From: Proales similis
Taxonomy: Eukaryota > Rotifera > Eurotatoria > Ploima > Proalidae
Assembly: GCA_019059635.1 (NCBI GenBank)
Contig: JAGVRJ010000007.1
Span: 1,302,001 to 1,366,000 of the forward strand
Reading direction: 5' to 3'
Length of the DNA: 64,000 nt
This document shows, in pieces, positions 35,901 through 47,117 of the stretch; the stretch's first letter is position 1; each line of letters starts with the position of its first letter. A program made the translations under genes and the position numbers. The notes below the pieces were generated by a model, which searched no databases, was not told the DNA's origin, and worked only from the letters and a program-made list of their open reading frames with translations.

Positions 35901-38900
35901 CGATTTTCACTTTGTCTAGCTCGTGGCCGTTTCTCGATCGACGGCCACCGCATTTCTGAGTTTGACATTTCGATTAAGCTGATCGGAACTTGGCCCTGGC
36001 AGTTGTAATTCAAGAACTCACTGCATACTGGGTGCGCAAAACTCATTAAAAATTGAAATGAAATGAACAGCAGAGCAGCAGTAATTCGAGTAAAATCGAA
36101 TCTTCTGGCCAAGTCAAAAGAACTTAATGTTGGTGGAGAGCTGAGTACGAGTCAATTGACATTTCACCGCCATCATAGTTTTTTTTATGGGTCCTTCGGT
36201 TTGATTGCCTGAGTGAGCGCGCTGTGTGGGGAGCCTCTATCGCGCTATTTGAGTCGGGGTGAATGTCAACACTCTGCATGGGAAAGCGGATGTATGTGAG
36301 AGAAATCGAGTAGATCGCAAATAATCAGACGGACAGGTGCATCAAGCGCTCAAACAAATTGCAAGTCAGCAAGTGGATAAGTTGCAATCAGGCCAGTTAA
36401 ATGTTTGATAAGGCTTCATGTGCCCATAAGTGTTTGCTTGAGTGCGCAATTGAACAGTAGCAGACGCCGTGCGTCAGTCGGTCAGAATCTCGCTCGACGC
36501 CTGATTAACTTAGACCGTGATGCTCTCATAGCCTCGAGGCCAAGCGCATTCGAGGAGAAATAAAGAATAGCGATGGTATTATCGCTGCCTTTAATCTACG
36601 GCTCACGATACATGGCGAGAAAAGCTCATCTTTAGTGATCTATACTCGAGTCGTAAAGAATATGAGGCGAGCCACATTTCAACGGATCATAAATCGCTCT
36701 AATTGCGGTCGTAAACTGTCGTTTGGGTTTCTAAAGGGCGTCCGGCTCTGACTGATGGCCTTGGCGCCTCATGGTATGGATCACTTCATGCGAATCGTGT
36801 TTTCTAAAAAAACAAGAGAAACTCACGTTACGATCGAACTGTTTTCTATTCACTGAGTTTCAGCTTGGAGTCTAGAACGACCTGAGGCTAATATCAGTCA
36901 ACGCTCATTTGCATTTAACTGGCTCTTCCACCCTTTCTCAAGTGGTTCTTTTCGAAACGGTGCGCCACTTTTAGTTTTCAATTGCGGCCAAAGCATATGA
37001 GTCTCGCAGCTATTATTTACAGGTATTTGCAATTCGATAGGGGCGGGGGAGGAGACTGAATTAGCAAACTCGCCTGAAATTGAATGGCCATATGACGGCC
37101 AAGGCGACGAATCGATCGTTTCACTCGAGCGGCGGTAAGGTCAGTAAGTGGCCGCAATGTGAAAGCTACGGTGATCGATTAGGTGCGCCTAAGTTCGGGT
37201 GGGCACGTCTGACAGCCACAGCGCATACACACACGCATGCTTGACTAAATGACTGGGCAATCAGAGATTAAACGCGGCCGTGCGAATCAAATCATAATCA
37301 ATCAAAGCCACTTTTGTGTTGTTTAACGAGCTCTAGTCCGGCCCTACATGCCGCCGCACCGCCGAGTTCATATTCGCTCGTCTCTAATCATTTTAAATAT
37401 TGATTGTTAACAGCTTTGTCACTCTCACTACCAATCAATCGAGCGGTCGTTCTGATCGAATGCTTTTTTCGATTTCTCTGTATTTTTTGAAGAGCCATTG
37501 ACAGCGTCACAACGCACCTGAAATACAAAACCACTTTTTCGGCCAAACAAGTCGCCTGTTCGCACGTCACTTGTTAGGACATAAATCATCTTTGCGGTGT
37601 ATACCGCTGTTAAGAAACGCCGCTTACACCGACTCGATAGAATGGCTCCTATTGAGCACACAGGCAAAGAATTTCCGTTGCTTTTCACGAAAGCCTCATT
37701 CTTCGTTCTAATCAAACACTTTTCACCAGCCTACTTTCGTTCATTTTCCAAGCAACAATCATTGACAGCTGCTTCATATGAACATCCAGTTCTGGGTCCT
37801 ATCTGACCGGTGGGCATTCTTAACCTTCGCTTGTTTTTAGGAAAGATTTTGTCTGACTTGGAGCAAGGCCAGAAGAGAGCCGTGGGCGCCAAATGTTCAG
37901 AAACTAAAACATCTTATATTAGCCTCATTCTATAGCTAATCTGGCAGTCATAAAACAAAATAGCAATCTTATTCTCGTTCAACAGTCTCCGAGAGCTGCG
38001 CTATTTGATCAGATTCACTCATGCGACAATGCCTTGCTCAAAAGCGCTTTCCTTTGTTGTTTGTGCGGTTGCTTCATTGTTTCCTTTAAGAAATTTCCTC
38101 CTCATGGTGGCCAACAATGAGCCGATCTGGATGAGCTGGTTTAGAGCGCAAACTTTGTTGGTTTTTATTTAGCTTCTTTTATTTACAGGCGGCTTCTTTC
38201 CTGATGTAGTACCGATCACACAGCAACGGGCTCTATTCAAAACGTAATTAAGATGTTTGGCTTCGCATAAGCCATGAGACTGTGCAGCGCGCTTTTATCA
38301 TCACCAAATTCACTTGGTTCAGCATGCATGCTCGTCTTCGTCGGGCTTAATTCCCTTCCTCTAATCGTTCCCAGCCCGCCATTCTAATCCGAATTCCATT
38401 TGCAGAGATGTTCATCGTCGTCGTCTATATTTAAGTGCGCTCTAGCCAAAGAACCGGTCGGCCACTTGTCGAAAAAGGCGGTAACTCTTTTTGTCGGCGG
38501 AGAGCCTAGCCGCGCACTTAGAGAAAAAGCCGAGTGCTCCGTCTAAGCGTCTAAATCACTCTGAGAGCTTGGCCGAGGTTACTCACAGAGGTCGGCTGGC
38601 ACCCGATCCATCTCAGACATTACAATAATAAATAGTGGCCCAGCTGTACTCAGACACGTACCGACACTGGCGCCGCTCGCAAGATTTATTTGGTCAGTTT
38701 CGTATTGCGAAATGTTTATGCTTTAAAACGTGATTGGTGCTGGACGAAAAGGATTTGGGTCCCTAATGCGAGCCTGGCGCCACTACTTCGTGTCGTCCTG
38801 TTTATTTACCGGTGCGAGAACATGTTTGAATCGCCGCCAGTCCGCCCACACGCTCTACAAATATAATCCTCCTCAACGTCATTTGATTATTCGCCAGTTA

Positions 38901-39780
38901 ATTCATTTGGTTTTTTTTATTTGTATCCGGGTTCCGGCCTCTGGAATGTCCAACAAGGAGTCTTTTGTTTTTTGTGAGCCAACTGCTTGCACAACCATCA
39001 GGGTGCATTCGATCGCCACCGCCATTAAAAGCAGCCAGTAATCACACAATGTGTTTGCTCTTGAAAACTCTTCTCCTCCTGAGCTCCTGAACTTCCTCCC
39101 ATTCATGACAGTGCGTAATTATCGACTCATTAACAACTTCCCACCTGCGCTCCGCTGTCGTTAGGCCAGTACGTTCATCTTTTCGTTCAATTCTACTTGG
39201 GACCTGGCCAGTAACGGCAGACTCACTGGGACCAATGAAAGTGCGATTGGTCGCGTGATGTGTCACCCCTAATTAATTTATATTTGACTCATTAGGGCAA
39301 CATTCGCTTTCCGAAAGCGAAATCTGAGTTTGCTCATACAGTTAGAAGCCTCAAAAATGAACTGTCGCGCTCGTTCGTGTTCGCCCATCAATTCAGATGA
39401 ATTGGCACGTGCCTCTCTTAGCTCCATACTCTTACATTTTTTTATTTATCTTAATTAGATTCGAGTGAACCGTGACTTTATCTTGTTTGTTCAGGCCCTT
39501 AATGAAGATTAGATATGTTACGCTCAATGTCACTTTATATCCGTATTTATCTAATTTCCAGTCCACCATTCACCAGTTTGCTTATTTAGGCCTTGGATAA
39601 ACACACCAAGTCGAGTGAAGGAGAAGCAGACGATGCGGTTGTCAATGGCGTGAGAAAGTGTGTCCTATATATCGCATCCGTTAGTTTAGGCGCTGCTCAT
39701 TTCCATATCAAACTAAAATATATCCGCTCACGTGCCAGCCGTTCAAAGCTAACCCATCTCTATCTTTAACTCGTTAGATC
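32941..39780. other. 6.8-kb gene-free interval between two divergent membrane-protein genes
   Basis: Six-frame reading gives only short frames without ATG support, family likeness or splice logic. Composition differs from the other intergenic stretches, being less AT-rich and free of long A or T runs. It holds many TAAT and GATA cores, a GATA cluster at 34379-34428, a palindrome TTCTTAATTAAGAA near 35532, a GC-rich patch GGCGCGCGGCCGCC near 33255, and a TATATA about 110 bp before the gene B start. In a window where most gaps are under 700 bp, this size suggests an extended cis-regulatory region; I infer this and cannot show it. Confidence 0.55.
34379..34428. promoter_or_regulatory. Cluster of GATA-factor-like sites
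   Basis: Within 50 bp the sequence AGATAAGCAG occurs twice (34379-34388 and 34403-34412), followed by GATAAAGATAG (34418-34428). This gives four WGATAR-like cores on one strand. GATA factors bind this core. Chance occurrence of single sites is common; the exact 10-bp duplication and spacing make the cluster worth noting. Confidence 0.35.
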
Positions 39781-40642
39781 ATGAACCAGAGGATCGATAG
39801 CTGTATCAGATGCCAAATGATTCCGCAGCCGCCTATATTTGACCTGCCACCTCCTCCGGAACTTCCAGCCACCTTGCTCGAGCATATTCCGGCCGAACTC
39901 AAGTCTCGTCTTCACCAGTGCGCAAGCAAATCAATACGAACGGCTTCCAAATCCATCAGTCTGTTTGGATCTTACGAATCGATTGACCTTCTCAACCGGC
40001 TGTTGATCGTTCTTTGCTTCGTTCTCCTACTTTTAGTCATTATCGTCGGAATCATGTTTGTGTTCAAGCTGAATAGGTAAGCCCAACTCTCAGGCATATT
40101 CTATTTTGGTCACTTTACTCTACTTTTCTCAATAATTTAGAATCAGAAAAGAGTTTCTGGACGAAAAAAACCCGTGCCCGTTCAACAATAACGGCTCTTT
40201 AACTTTATCAGAAGACTCAAGTCGATCGACTCGAACAACTAGTACTCAGCGGCTTATTACCCCATCGACTGTGTCCTGTAGCACTATCTCTTACAGTGGC
40301 TACGCCGAACCTTTAAACAGTCAACTTTACAATCAATTATTCGAGGGTGTTGCCAACCCAAGAGCGATTGTATCTCATGACTATCATGAGGGCATAGAAA
40401 GCGTACATTACCACGAGTACAACGACTTGAATGTTGAGAAACTACCCAACAACCAAGGACACGTGCTTCCAAATTGGGCGTTTTTTCTGAATCAAAATGG
40501 GCAAATTATGCAACCAAACTACTATCCTGTCCGTCATTTCGATCAAGTTGTAATCCCAGCATCTTACAATCTAATGGATAAATACAAGCCCCAACTTAGC
40601 GCCCTCGTCCATCCAGTCTACCAAAGCTGTGAGGGCGTCTAG
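39781..40642 (+). CDS. Proline-rich single-pass membrane protein B (unrecognised)
   Basis: Two exons (39781-40076, 40141-40642) join in frame to 265 residues. The N-terminus is proline-rich (PPIFDLPPPPELPATLL) with no signal peptide. One membrane span starts at about residue 73 (LLIVLCFVLLLLVIIVGIMF). The cytoplasmic or luminal C-terminal part begins with a Ser/Thr-rich stretch and carries a tyrosine-rich motif (SVHYHEYNDL), GQIMQPNYYPV and a short tail. Protein A on the other side of the gene-free interval has the same order of parts, with HYYDY and GQILIP at matching places. Function unknown; a developmental receptor-like or adaptor role is only a guess from the regulatory setting. Confidence 0.65.
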
Positions 40643-41609
40643 AAACAAGGAGAACTTCGCCAGAAGCAATGATACCGGTTCAAAACTCAGAAATTCGCGT
40701 TGCGCTTTGAATTAGATTTGTTTAAGTTTGTTTATAAACATGCCAACTATTTAAATAAATTCTTTATGTATTAGCCCAGAACCGTCAGCTTAGCCTACTA
40801 GCGGCCAAATAACCGAGACATGACATGATGGTTGGGAAGGTATCGGGTTTCTAGTATTATTGCATGATTCAACATGAAACTGGATACGTGCTTGAGGCAG
40901 ATGGCCACAGGCAAGGTCAAATATTTAGAGAAGAGTCAAATGGCCTAAATGTTGTTATGCAAGGCGTAGAACCGCACGGCAGGTAGGACTTAATTGACTG
41001 TTACTTTTTCTCATTAGCTAATGCATTCGTAATCTTGACACCTTTCTACTTGGGATTGCGATAAACACAAACTGGCACAATCTGATAGTGGATTACCATA
41101 ATCCTTGCGTGCACAAAGACACTTGAATCTCAAGCACAAACATTCGAGATAATTGCGCCTCTTAAATCTGCTATCAGCACAGTTATGACCAAGCCGACGT
41201 AAACATCGTGAGACGTAAAAGTGTTAGGACATGAACGCCACATTAATTGGCCAATTTTGTTTGAATAATAATAATTATAGCAAGAGGTCTATCTAAAAGC
41301 AACAATTCAAGGTCGAGTGCCCAACTCGCTTGTTTTCCTTTTGTCTTATCTGGCAAATGCGATCAAAGTCGTGGAGTTTGGTCACTAATCTTTTCCATTT
41401 CCTGACGTGAGAGTTCTTCGACAAATACTTGTCGAAACAATGGCTCTCTCTTTGCGACTTGGCCCTAATTCAGTGTTCAGCTTATTCACATCCCCTACTC
41501 AGCCTTCGTGCCCCTACTCCAATACCAATCACTCATTGACTATCAATTGTGTCATTGGTTCATGGCGTTTATGAGTAGTAAAATAATGCATTCAGGACAT
41601 GAAGTGATA
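40643..41609. other. Intergenic between membrane protein B and MNS1
   Basis: Tail-to-tail interval of 967 bp. The B gene's AATAAA lies near 40756. I see no convincing coding or RNA feature in the remainder. Confidence 0.5.
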
Positions 41610-43290
41610 TTAGTTTTTCCACAGCCAAGCTTCGTCGTTTCCGAAAAAGTCGATTTGTCGCTGGTTGAATTGACGCTTAAAATCGTCGCCAAGATGATCC
41701 AAATCCTTTTGATCTTTGATAACTCCCTTTGGTAAATATCCGAGCAATTTTGTGGCGTGCTCTTTCAAGAGTTTCTGTCGCTCCTCTTCTATAATCTTCT
41801 TTCTCAACGCCTCGAGTCTCTCTTGCTCAGCGCGCTCGTCAAGGTCTCGCTGTTTGTCCATGACCAATCGCTGACGCCTGTCCTCCAGAAGAGTTTCGAC
41901 CGCTCGCTTGTGCTCTAGCTGCTTCATTCGTCGACGTTGAGCGTTCATTTGCTCAATCTTGTCATCCAGAGCGAACTTCTCTAACATTTGCTGTCGAATG
42001 CGTTCTTCCTCTTCTTTCTCTTGCTGCTGTCTGATCATGCGGTACTGTACTTGTTCCTCGTGCTGACGATTGAGCTCTATTCTCTCGCGAAGCTTCCTCT
42101 CCAGCTCGCGTTGTTCATGATGCCTTGCAACTTCCTCTTGCTCGGCCAAGTACAGTTCCTGCCGCACCTTCTCCATCTCTTCTCTCGCTTCTCTGTCTCT
42201 CTGAATCTTGTCAAACAGCTCTCCTTGCAGCTTGCTGATCGCCTCATCTTTGGCCTTTTTGACCGCTTTGAGCTCATCCTCTCGCTTCTGCTGCAGTTGA
42301 GCATACTCCACAATTCTTTTGTTCTTTTAAAAAGCATTAAATTTCGCCTAGAGCTCGAATAAATGCCCAAGAGTCAGTTAAATGGCTTACCTCTTCTTCC
42401 ATAGCAAGGCGCTCTTTCTCTTTCCACAGTTCTCGTTGCTTTCTGAACTCCTCAATGTACTCACGAGTAGCCTGACGCGCGAGCAGTTTTCTTTCCAGTT
42501 CGCGTTGGTCTTCCTCGTAAATCTTTCGCACGATTTCGTCGATGAGAAGTTTTTCACGCAAGAACTCTTCATAAGCTTTCTGCTTCCTCAGCTCCTTTTC
42601 TTCGAGCTGTCTATGCAGGTCCTCTTTGTATTTGTGCTTTTCCACTGTTTTTAACTTTTCAAGCATGTTCTGCTCATGTTCGGCTCGCTCGGCCTGCTCT
42701 TTCATTCGCTTCATGAATTCGGCATCTTCGACCATCTCGTCGAATTTCTGTGCTTCTTTTTCCGCCATTTGAGCATGTCTCTCTTTATTGACGTACGCCT
42801 CGCGAAGTTTTGCCTCCAATTCCCTCAGCTCGTAACTGAAACCGCAACGTTGATCAAACAACCAGATGCCATTAAGCAAGCCCGAACAAACCTTGAAGCT
42901 CGAAGCTGTTGCCTCATTTTTTCATCGCGCAGCATTTCTAGCTTGTGTCGTTCTAGCTCTCTTGCTAGTTTCTCTTCCTGCTCTCTGGCTCTCTCCTTTT
43001 GAATTTTTTCTTCTTGTGCTCGCCGCAGTGATTCTTCAATTTCGCGCTCTCTGTTCATCTGAGTCTGAATGCGGAAGTTGCGTTTCGCTTCTGCCTTCTC
43101 TTCGCTTTCATAGACTCGGTTAAGCATATTTTGATGTTGCACATCCTTTTTTATTTGGTTCTGCTTTTCAACGGCGCTTAGTGATCCATTTTGATTAATT
43201 CGTCTGCCAGCAGTTGTATAAAACTAACGATTTTGTCGATTATTATTTTGAAGATATCCTAAATCCATCAACTCAAGAAGAACTTACCAT
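41610..43290 (-). CDS. MNS1: Meiosis-specific nuclear structural protein 1 (ciliary microtubule inner protein)
   Basis: Four exons on the reverse strand (43290-43288, 43223-42892, 42835-42391, 42323-41610) join in frame to 497 residues; human MNS1 has 495. Nearly the whole protein is charged coiled coil. Diagnostic blocks are ELRELEAKLREAYVNKERHA, LMNAQ-like QMNAQRRRMKQLEHKRAVE, and the C-terminal LLKEHATKLLGYLPKGVIKD. MNS1 lies inside ciliary doublet microtubules and is needed for sperm flagella and motile cilia, which fits the axonemal dynein in this window. The initiator ATG makes up the whole coding part of exon 1 and is followed directly by GTAAGT. The plus strand opposite shows long open frames that are only shadows of the repetitive coiled-coil codons. 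Confidence 0.94.
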
Positions 43291-43645
43291 ATTTGCTTAT
43301 CGATGGCTAAACTTTCAAACGCCTTAAAATACTCAATTATTAAGCTTTCTCTTTATTTAGTTTCAACTCGACGATGCACTACACGTATCCATGGATACTA
43401 AACCTCCTCTGGCTTAAACGCAGTTGCTTAATTTTCCTAACCTAATGTGTAGAGACGGCAGCTCAATTTGATCTCGAGCTTAAAGAATTGCTCTTCAATC
43501 CCGCAATAATCCACCTTTTTGGGTCTTTGAAAAAGCGCATTTATTTTTGATGATGATTAATAGAGTGTGTTAACCATTCACATGATCTGTGTTAAACATT
43601 GAAATCTTGAGTAAGTCATTCTAAAGTGGCCAAAATACAAAATGT
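43291..43645. other. Gap between the presenilin stop and the MNS1 start
   Basis: Both genes are on the reverse strand, with presenilin upstream in transcription. This 355-bp gap holds the presenilin 3' UTR and the MNS1 promoter and leader. Nothing else stands out. Confidence 0.5.
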
Positions 43646-45424
43646 CTAGATGAATAGCTGTTGATAGCTTAAATTGTCGTAGAACGGTCGAACCACCAAG
43701 TTGGTTAAAAAGTAAAAGATCAGACCGAAAAATAGCGAGATAGGGAGGGCCGGAAGGGGCTTATGGTACACGGCCAAAAGAACCAGAGTAAAGCATAGAC
43801 CCTAAATAAGTTTAAAAGCCGCTTAAAACTTGGAATTGAAGCGTGAATTTTTCTTAAACTCACGATCAAAATCGCCACAAAGCAGGCAATAACTGTATTC
43901 CAGTCGCCTAAAATCGAAGCCTTTCCGACTAGAATGCTGTAGAATATGAAATCTCCGAGTCCGAGTTTAACTCCGTCTTGTGATTTACTCTCAAAGTTGA
44001 GTGTATCTTGAAGAAATTTCAAGTTCGGCTTACTTTCTTCTTCATCTTCTATCTCATGTTCCAATTCATTTACGATTCGCTGATGCTGTTCGTGTCTGCG
44101 CTCTTCGTTCGGGTTAGTTCGTCTTCTGGCTGAGTCAGAATTTCGAGAGATTCGATTAGATGCCGACTGCGGTTCATGGCCCTCTTCATTAAATCCACCC
44201 TCGTTTTCAGAACTGGTTTCTTTTGCTTTTCCTCAATGAGTCACGTTTGCGTTAAATAAAGCAAACTGAGTCTCCTACCGTTCGCCATCCGACTAATTTC
44301 TTGAACATTTCCAACAATCGTGTATATAACGGCAGCTGTAGCACACATACTTATGAGAGTGCTAAATAGAACAGAATAGAAAGAAGGTGCATTTACACGA
44401 ATATACCATAGCCGGAAAGAGATTGTCGTTTCTACTTCTGGCAGTCTCCACCAAAATTCTCAGCGGCCCAAACGGACAAAGAACAGCAATTAAATCTTTT
44501 AAAGACGACTCCGCTTGATTAAACCATTAGCTATAGGAATTGAGAAAGTCTTACCCCAGATAGAGATGAAGGCCAATATCACCCATGTTGTCCACTCGGG
44601 CAAATACTTGATGAATATGAGCGCCATTTGCACGCAGGAAAAAATAAGAAAGATTTGCTGCAGAATGAGTGGTCCTTTCCAGTGAATGCTGATCATTCCG
44701 ACCATGCCGAAGTTCCAGAGAAGAAAGCAAAGTGTGAACATATCAATTACGATGTTGAACTGCTTGAAGAGCTCGCTTTAGTCGCCAATCGTTATTAAGC
44801 TGCTATCGTCACTGGCGATAAGAGCACTATGTGTTACCTTATGTACATGTAGGTAAAAAAGAAGAGCAGCATCAGGGAAGAGAAGGCCAGCCACCCGTAG
44901 ATGATCTTGTAACAGCGATATTTGTATAAAAGAATGAGCAAAATGGTCATGACCACGACAACAGCCAAGAATATGGAAGCATTTGCCAAAGACATCCACA
45001 ACTTTGTTCCAGTCGAATCCTGCGAGTCTTCATTGAACGGTGTGTACAACCTATGAATGGAGACGCTTAGCACCGAAATCAAGAGTTATTCAAGACTAGA
45101 TTTTTACAGTGATGCGCCTCCGCTGCTTTGGTATGATTTGATCACACTCAAGCTGGTGATGACAAAAACAAGGCAAATGGAAACCGGAATAAATAGTTTA
45201 ATAACATGCTGGGCGCCATATTTAAGAGCCAGCTCTTCTTCTTCTTCAGTCTCTGATTGATCTTGAACAGTGTGGCCAGCTCTCAAGACGTCGATGCTTG
45301 CTTCAGCCAGCTCTGCCCGTCTGAGTGGATTTTCAACGCCAAGGTCTGCGTCTCGTCTCAAAGCTGCCTCCTCTCTGGTCATTAAATCTGACATTTCAAT
45401 TCTTCTCGCTGAATGACTGCTCAT
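43646..45424 (-). CDS. PSEN1: Presenilin, catalytic subunit of γ-secretase
   Basis: Seven exons on the reverse strand (45424-45108, 45050-44838, 44775-44555, 44495-44399, 44361-44279, 44219-43864, 43801-43646) join in frame to 480 residues. Landmarks are [17 protein letters not shown] in span 1, the span 2 block [32 protein letters not shown], the span 6 block [18 protein letters not shown] with the first catalytic Asp, a long hydrophilic loop, [13 protein letters not shown] with the GxGD second Asp, and the PALP motif ([12 protein letters not shown]), ending QQLFI. Presenilin cleaves Notch and other type I proteins inside the membrane. Two oddities: the usual Tyr before the first catalytic Asp is Trp, and that Asp codon is split by an intron (G|AT). 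The symbol stands for the single invertebrate-type gene; PSEN1 and PSEN2 cannot be told apart. Confidence 0.96.
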
Positions 45425-45855
45425 CTATCAAGATGAATTTAATATTAACCACTACTTGAACCGAACAGAGCAAACATGAAGAGCAAGTCAGATGACATCA
45501 CATTTGATCGAGCCCCATTATGCACTCATAATCGTCAATCCTTGTGATAGATGAAACTGGACAAAAATTTACTATCAAAACACAATCAAATTATTTTCCC
45601 CTTCAATCTTCAATCGACTCGTTTGCGCTTTGATGAAATGGTCAAAATGAAAGGTTTCTCCCTGCTTTATTCTCCCGTCGACTTTCTCAGGTTTTAGGTT
45701 TTATTCCACAAGAATGGTTTATTCAAACGGCGTGATATTCTCTGCCTACGATCACGCTTTCTTCTTCTACCTATCGAGACGGTTTCCACGGTAAGAGGAT
45801 GTCGTTATATTTGGCTGCCGCTTAAGAGAAAAAGATTTCAAGTTGAATGTTAGTC
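45425..45855. other. Gap between NDUFC2 stop and presenilin start
   Basis: Presenilin promoter region. A 26-codon plus-strand frame (MVYSNGVIFSAYDHAFFFYL...) ending at a GTAAGAG donor-like site looks coding but has no partner exon that I could find. Confidence 0.4.
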
Positions 45856-46418
45856 TCAAACCAACTTGAACTTACGGGTGAAAACTTCAGGGAAATCTTT
45901 AGGATGACGTTTAACATAATCCCAGACCACAAGTTCTCGCTCTAGTTGCCATGAATCCAATTTGCTATAAGCGATTTTGGTTCCAACTCCGATTAAAAGG
46001 CCGCTCAATAAGTGAACATGAATTCCTGGACAATTTTTTGAGTGAAAAATCTTTTTTGGAACCAGACGAAGTTGAAAAAACAATTACCGGATATCATAGG
46101 GCGCCGTTTCACTGCGTTGACGATTGCTCCAATTGTGAGTCCTGACCAAATTCCTACAAAAGCTGGGTGCGAAGCTGAAATACTTGGTAAGCCCCAGACT
46201 TTTTTAGGCTCTTCTTCGTTTATCTCGTAGTCAACTCCAAGAAATTTAAAGTCATTCTGAAAAGTCAACGGTCAAATTACTTCTTCTTAACTAGAATAGA
46301 ACAAGCTTGCCTTGGCTATTTGTTTTCTAGTTGCCGACGAGAACATAACCAAGTCTTTGGGTTTAATTTTCTCCAAGTGCTCGTTGCTCGAGCTGCTGAT
46401 GTCATCTCCGGACGACAT
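45856..46418 (-). CDS. NDUFC2: NADH dehydrogenase (ubiquinone) 1 subunit C2
   Basis: Three exons on the reverse strand (46418-46311, 46256-46088, 46025-45856) join in frame to 148 residues. The C-terminal WDYVKRHPKDFPEVF matches the conserved xYxKLHPEDFPE block of complex I subunit C2 (B14.5b). Two hydrophobic segments precede it (PAFVGIWSGLTIGAIVNAVK and HLLSGLLIGVGTKIAY), as in the family, which is an accessory subunit in the inner mitochondrial membrane. The N-terminal 40 residues are acidic and longer than in vertebrates. Intron 1 appears to start with GC (AAG|GCAAGC), the consensus form of a rare GC-AG intron; no GT in the right phase is available there. Confidence 0.85.
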
Positions 46419-47117
46419 GATCTAGTTTATAGTTAAGCGAGTTAGCTCTTATGAAAAATAAGCTCGTCTGGGTGAGCAAAAATCTTGCTAACTGAGAAAG
46501 GAAAGAAAAAGCAAAGATTGTGAATAAAAAATAAATTCAACCGATTTCGCGAGCGTATACTCATGGACGCTACAAGCTAATGCATGAAGACTCAATTTCA
46601 TGCAAGACAGAAAAAAGTAGTATTTATCGCTCTTATAATTTTCCCGGTGAAGTTTCTCTCATTTTCCTCCAAACTTTTCCAACTGGTTCAAAAATAATCA
46701 TTTTTTGAGAAGTTAAGAACCACGTCGAGCTTAGCTGGAAATATTCAATTGCTTGAACAAGAAGAAATGTCTATTGTGGGATCTTAAATCTTTGTGTGCT
46801 CCAAAAACCGCCTGTTAGGGATGATTTCTACATCTCCGTTTGTCTTAGCTGGCACAAATTTGAATACTAACGGTTCCTCGTATTCGACACTTTTGAAATC
46901 ATCATACATAAACAATTGAGTAAAAGTTGAATTAAACAAAGCTGCGCCGATCAAAAGGAAAGAAGCAGAAATTGATAAGAATTTTTAAGGATATTATGCA
47001 TGCTAATTTTATTCTCGGTTTATTTCTAACGTAGATGACTGAGAGCTGGCGAGTAGACTTTTGCAATTGAGATATAATTTATTAGTTGCAGCCAGCATTC
47101 GTTTTTCATCCACCACC
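46419..47117. other. Divergent interval between NDUFC2 and AP2S1
   Basis: Holds both 5' flanks and, on the reverse strand, one coding-like frame (46784-46984, listed separately). Otherwise AT-rich without features. Confidence 0.45.
46784..46984 (-). CDS. Candidate small membrane protein exon (unrecognised)
   Basis: Reverse-strand frame open from 46984 to a TAA at 46784-46786. It reads a hydrophobic stretch (LSISASFLLIGAALFNSTF) then YDDFKSVEYEEPLVFKFVP and ends RRFLEHTKI. Composition and codon pattern look like a real C-terminal exon. The only in-frame ATG is at 46909, after the hydrophobic part, so an upstream exon seems needed. A pyrimidine-rich acceptor ending CGGCGCAG lies inside, and an open reverse frame overlaps the AP2S1 start, but no joined model convinced me. 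It could be a small ER or mitochondrial protein, or chance. Confidence 0.3.
   Translation of the reverse strand, partial: KFLSISASFLLIGAALFNSTFTQLFMYDDFKSVEYEEPLVFKFVPAKTNGDVEIIPNRRFLEHTKI

Noticed and set aside
35828-36112. Reverse frame with a signal-peptide-like N-terminus, a possible secreted peptide
   Set aside because: The first Met would be a TTG codon; the only ATG lies after the hydrophobic core. No upstream exon with ATG found.
41988-43123. Several long plus-strand frames over MNS1
   Set aside because: They are the antisense of a Glu/Lys/Arg-rich coiled coil, which rarely yields stops on the other strand.
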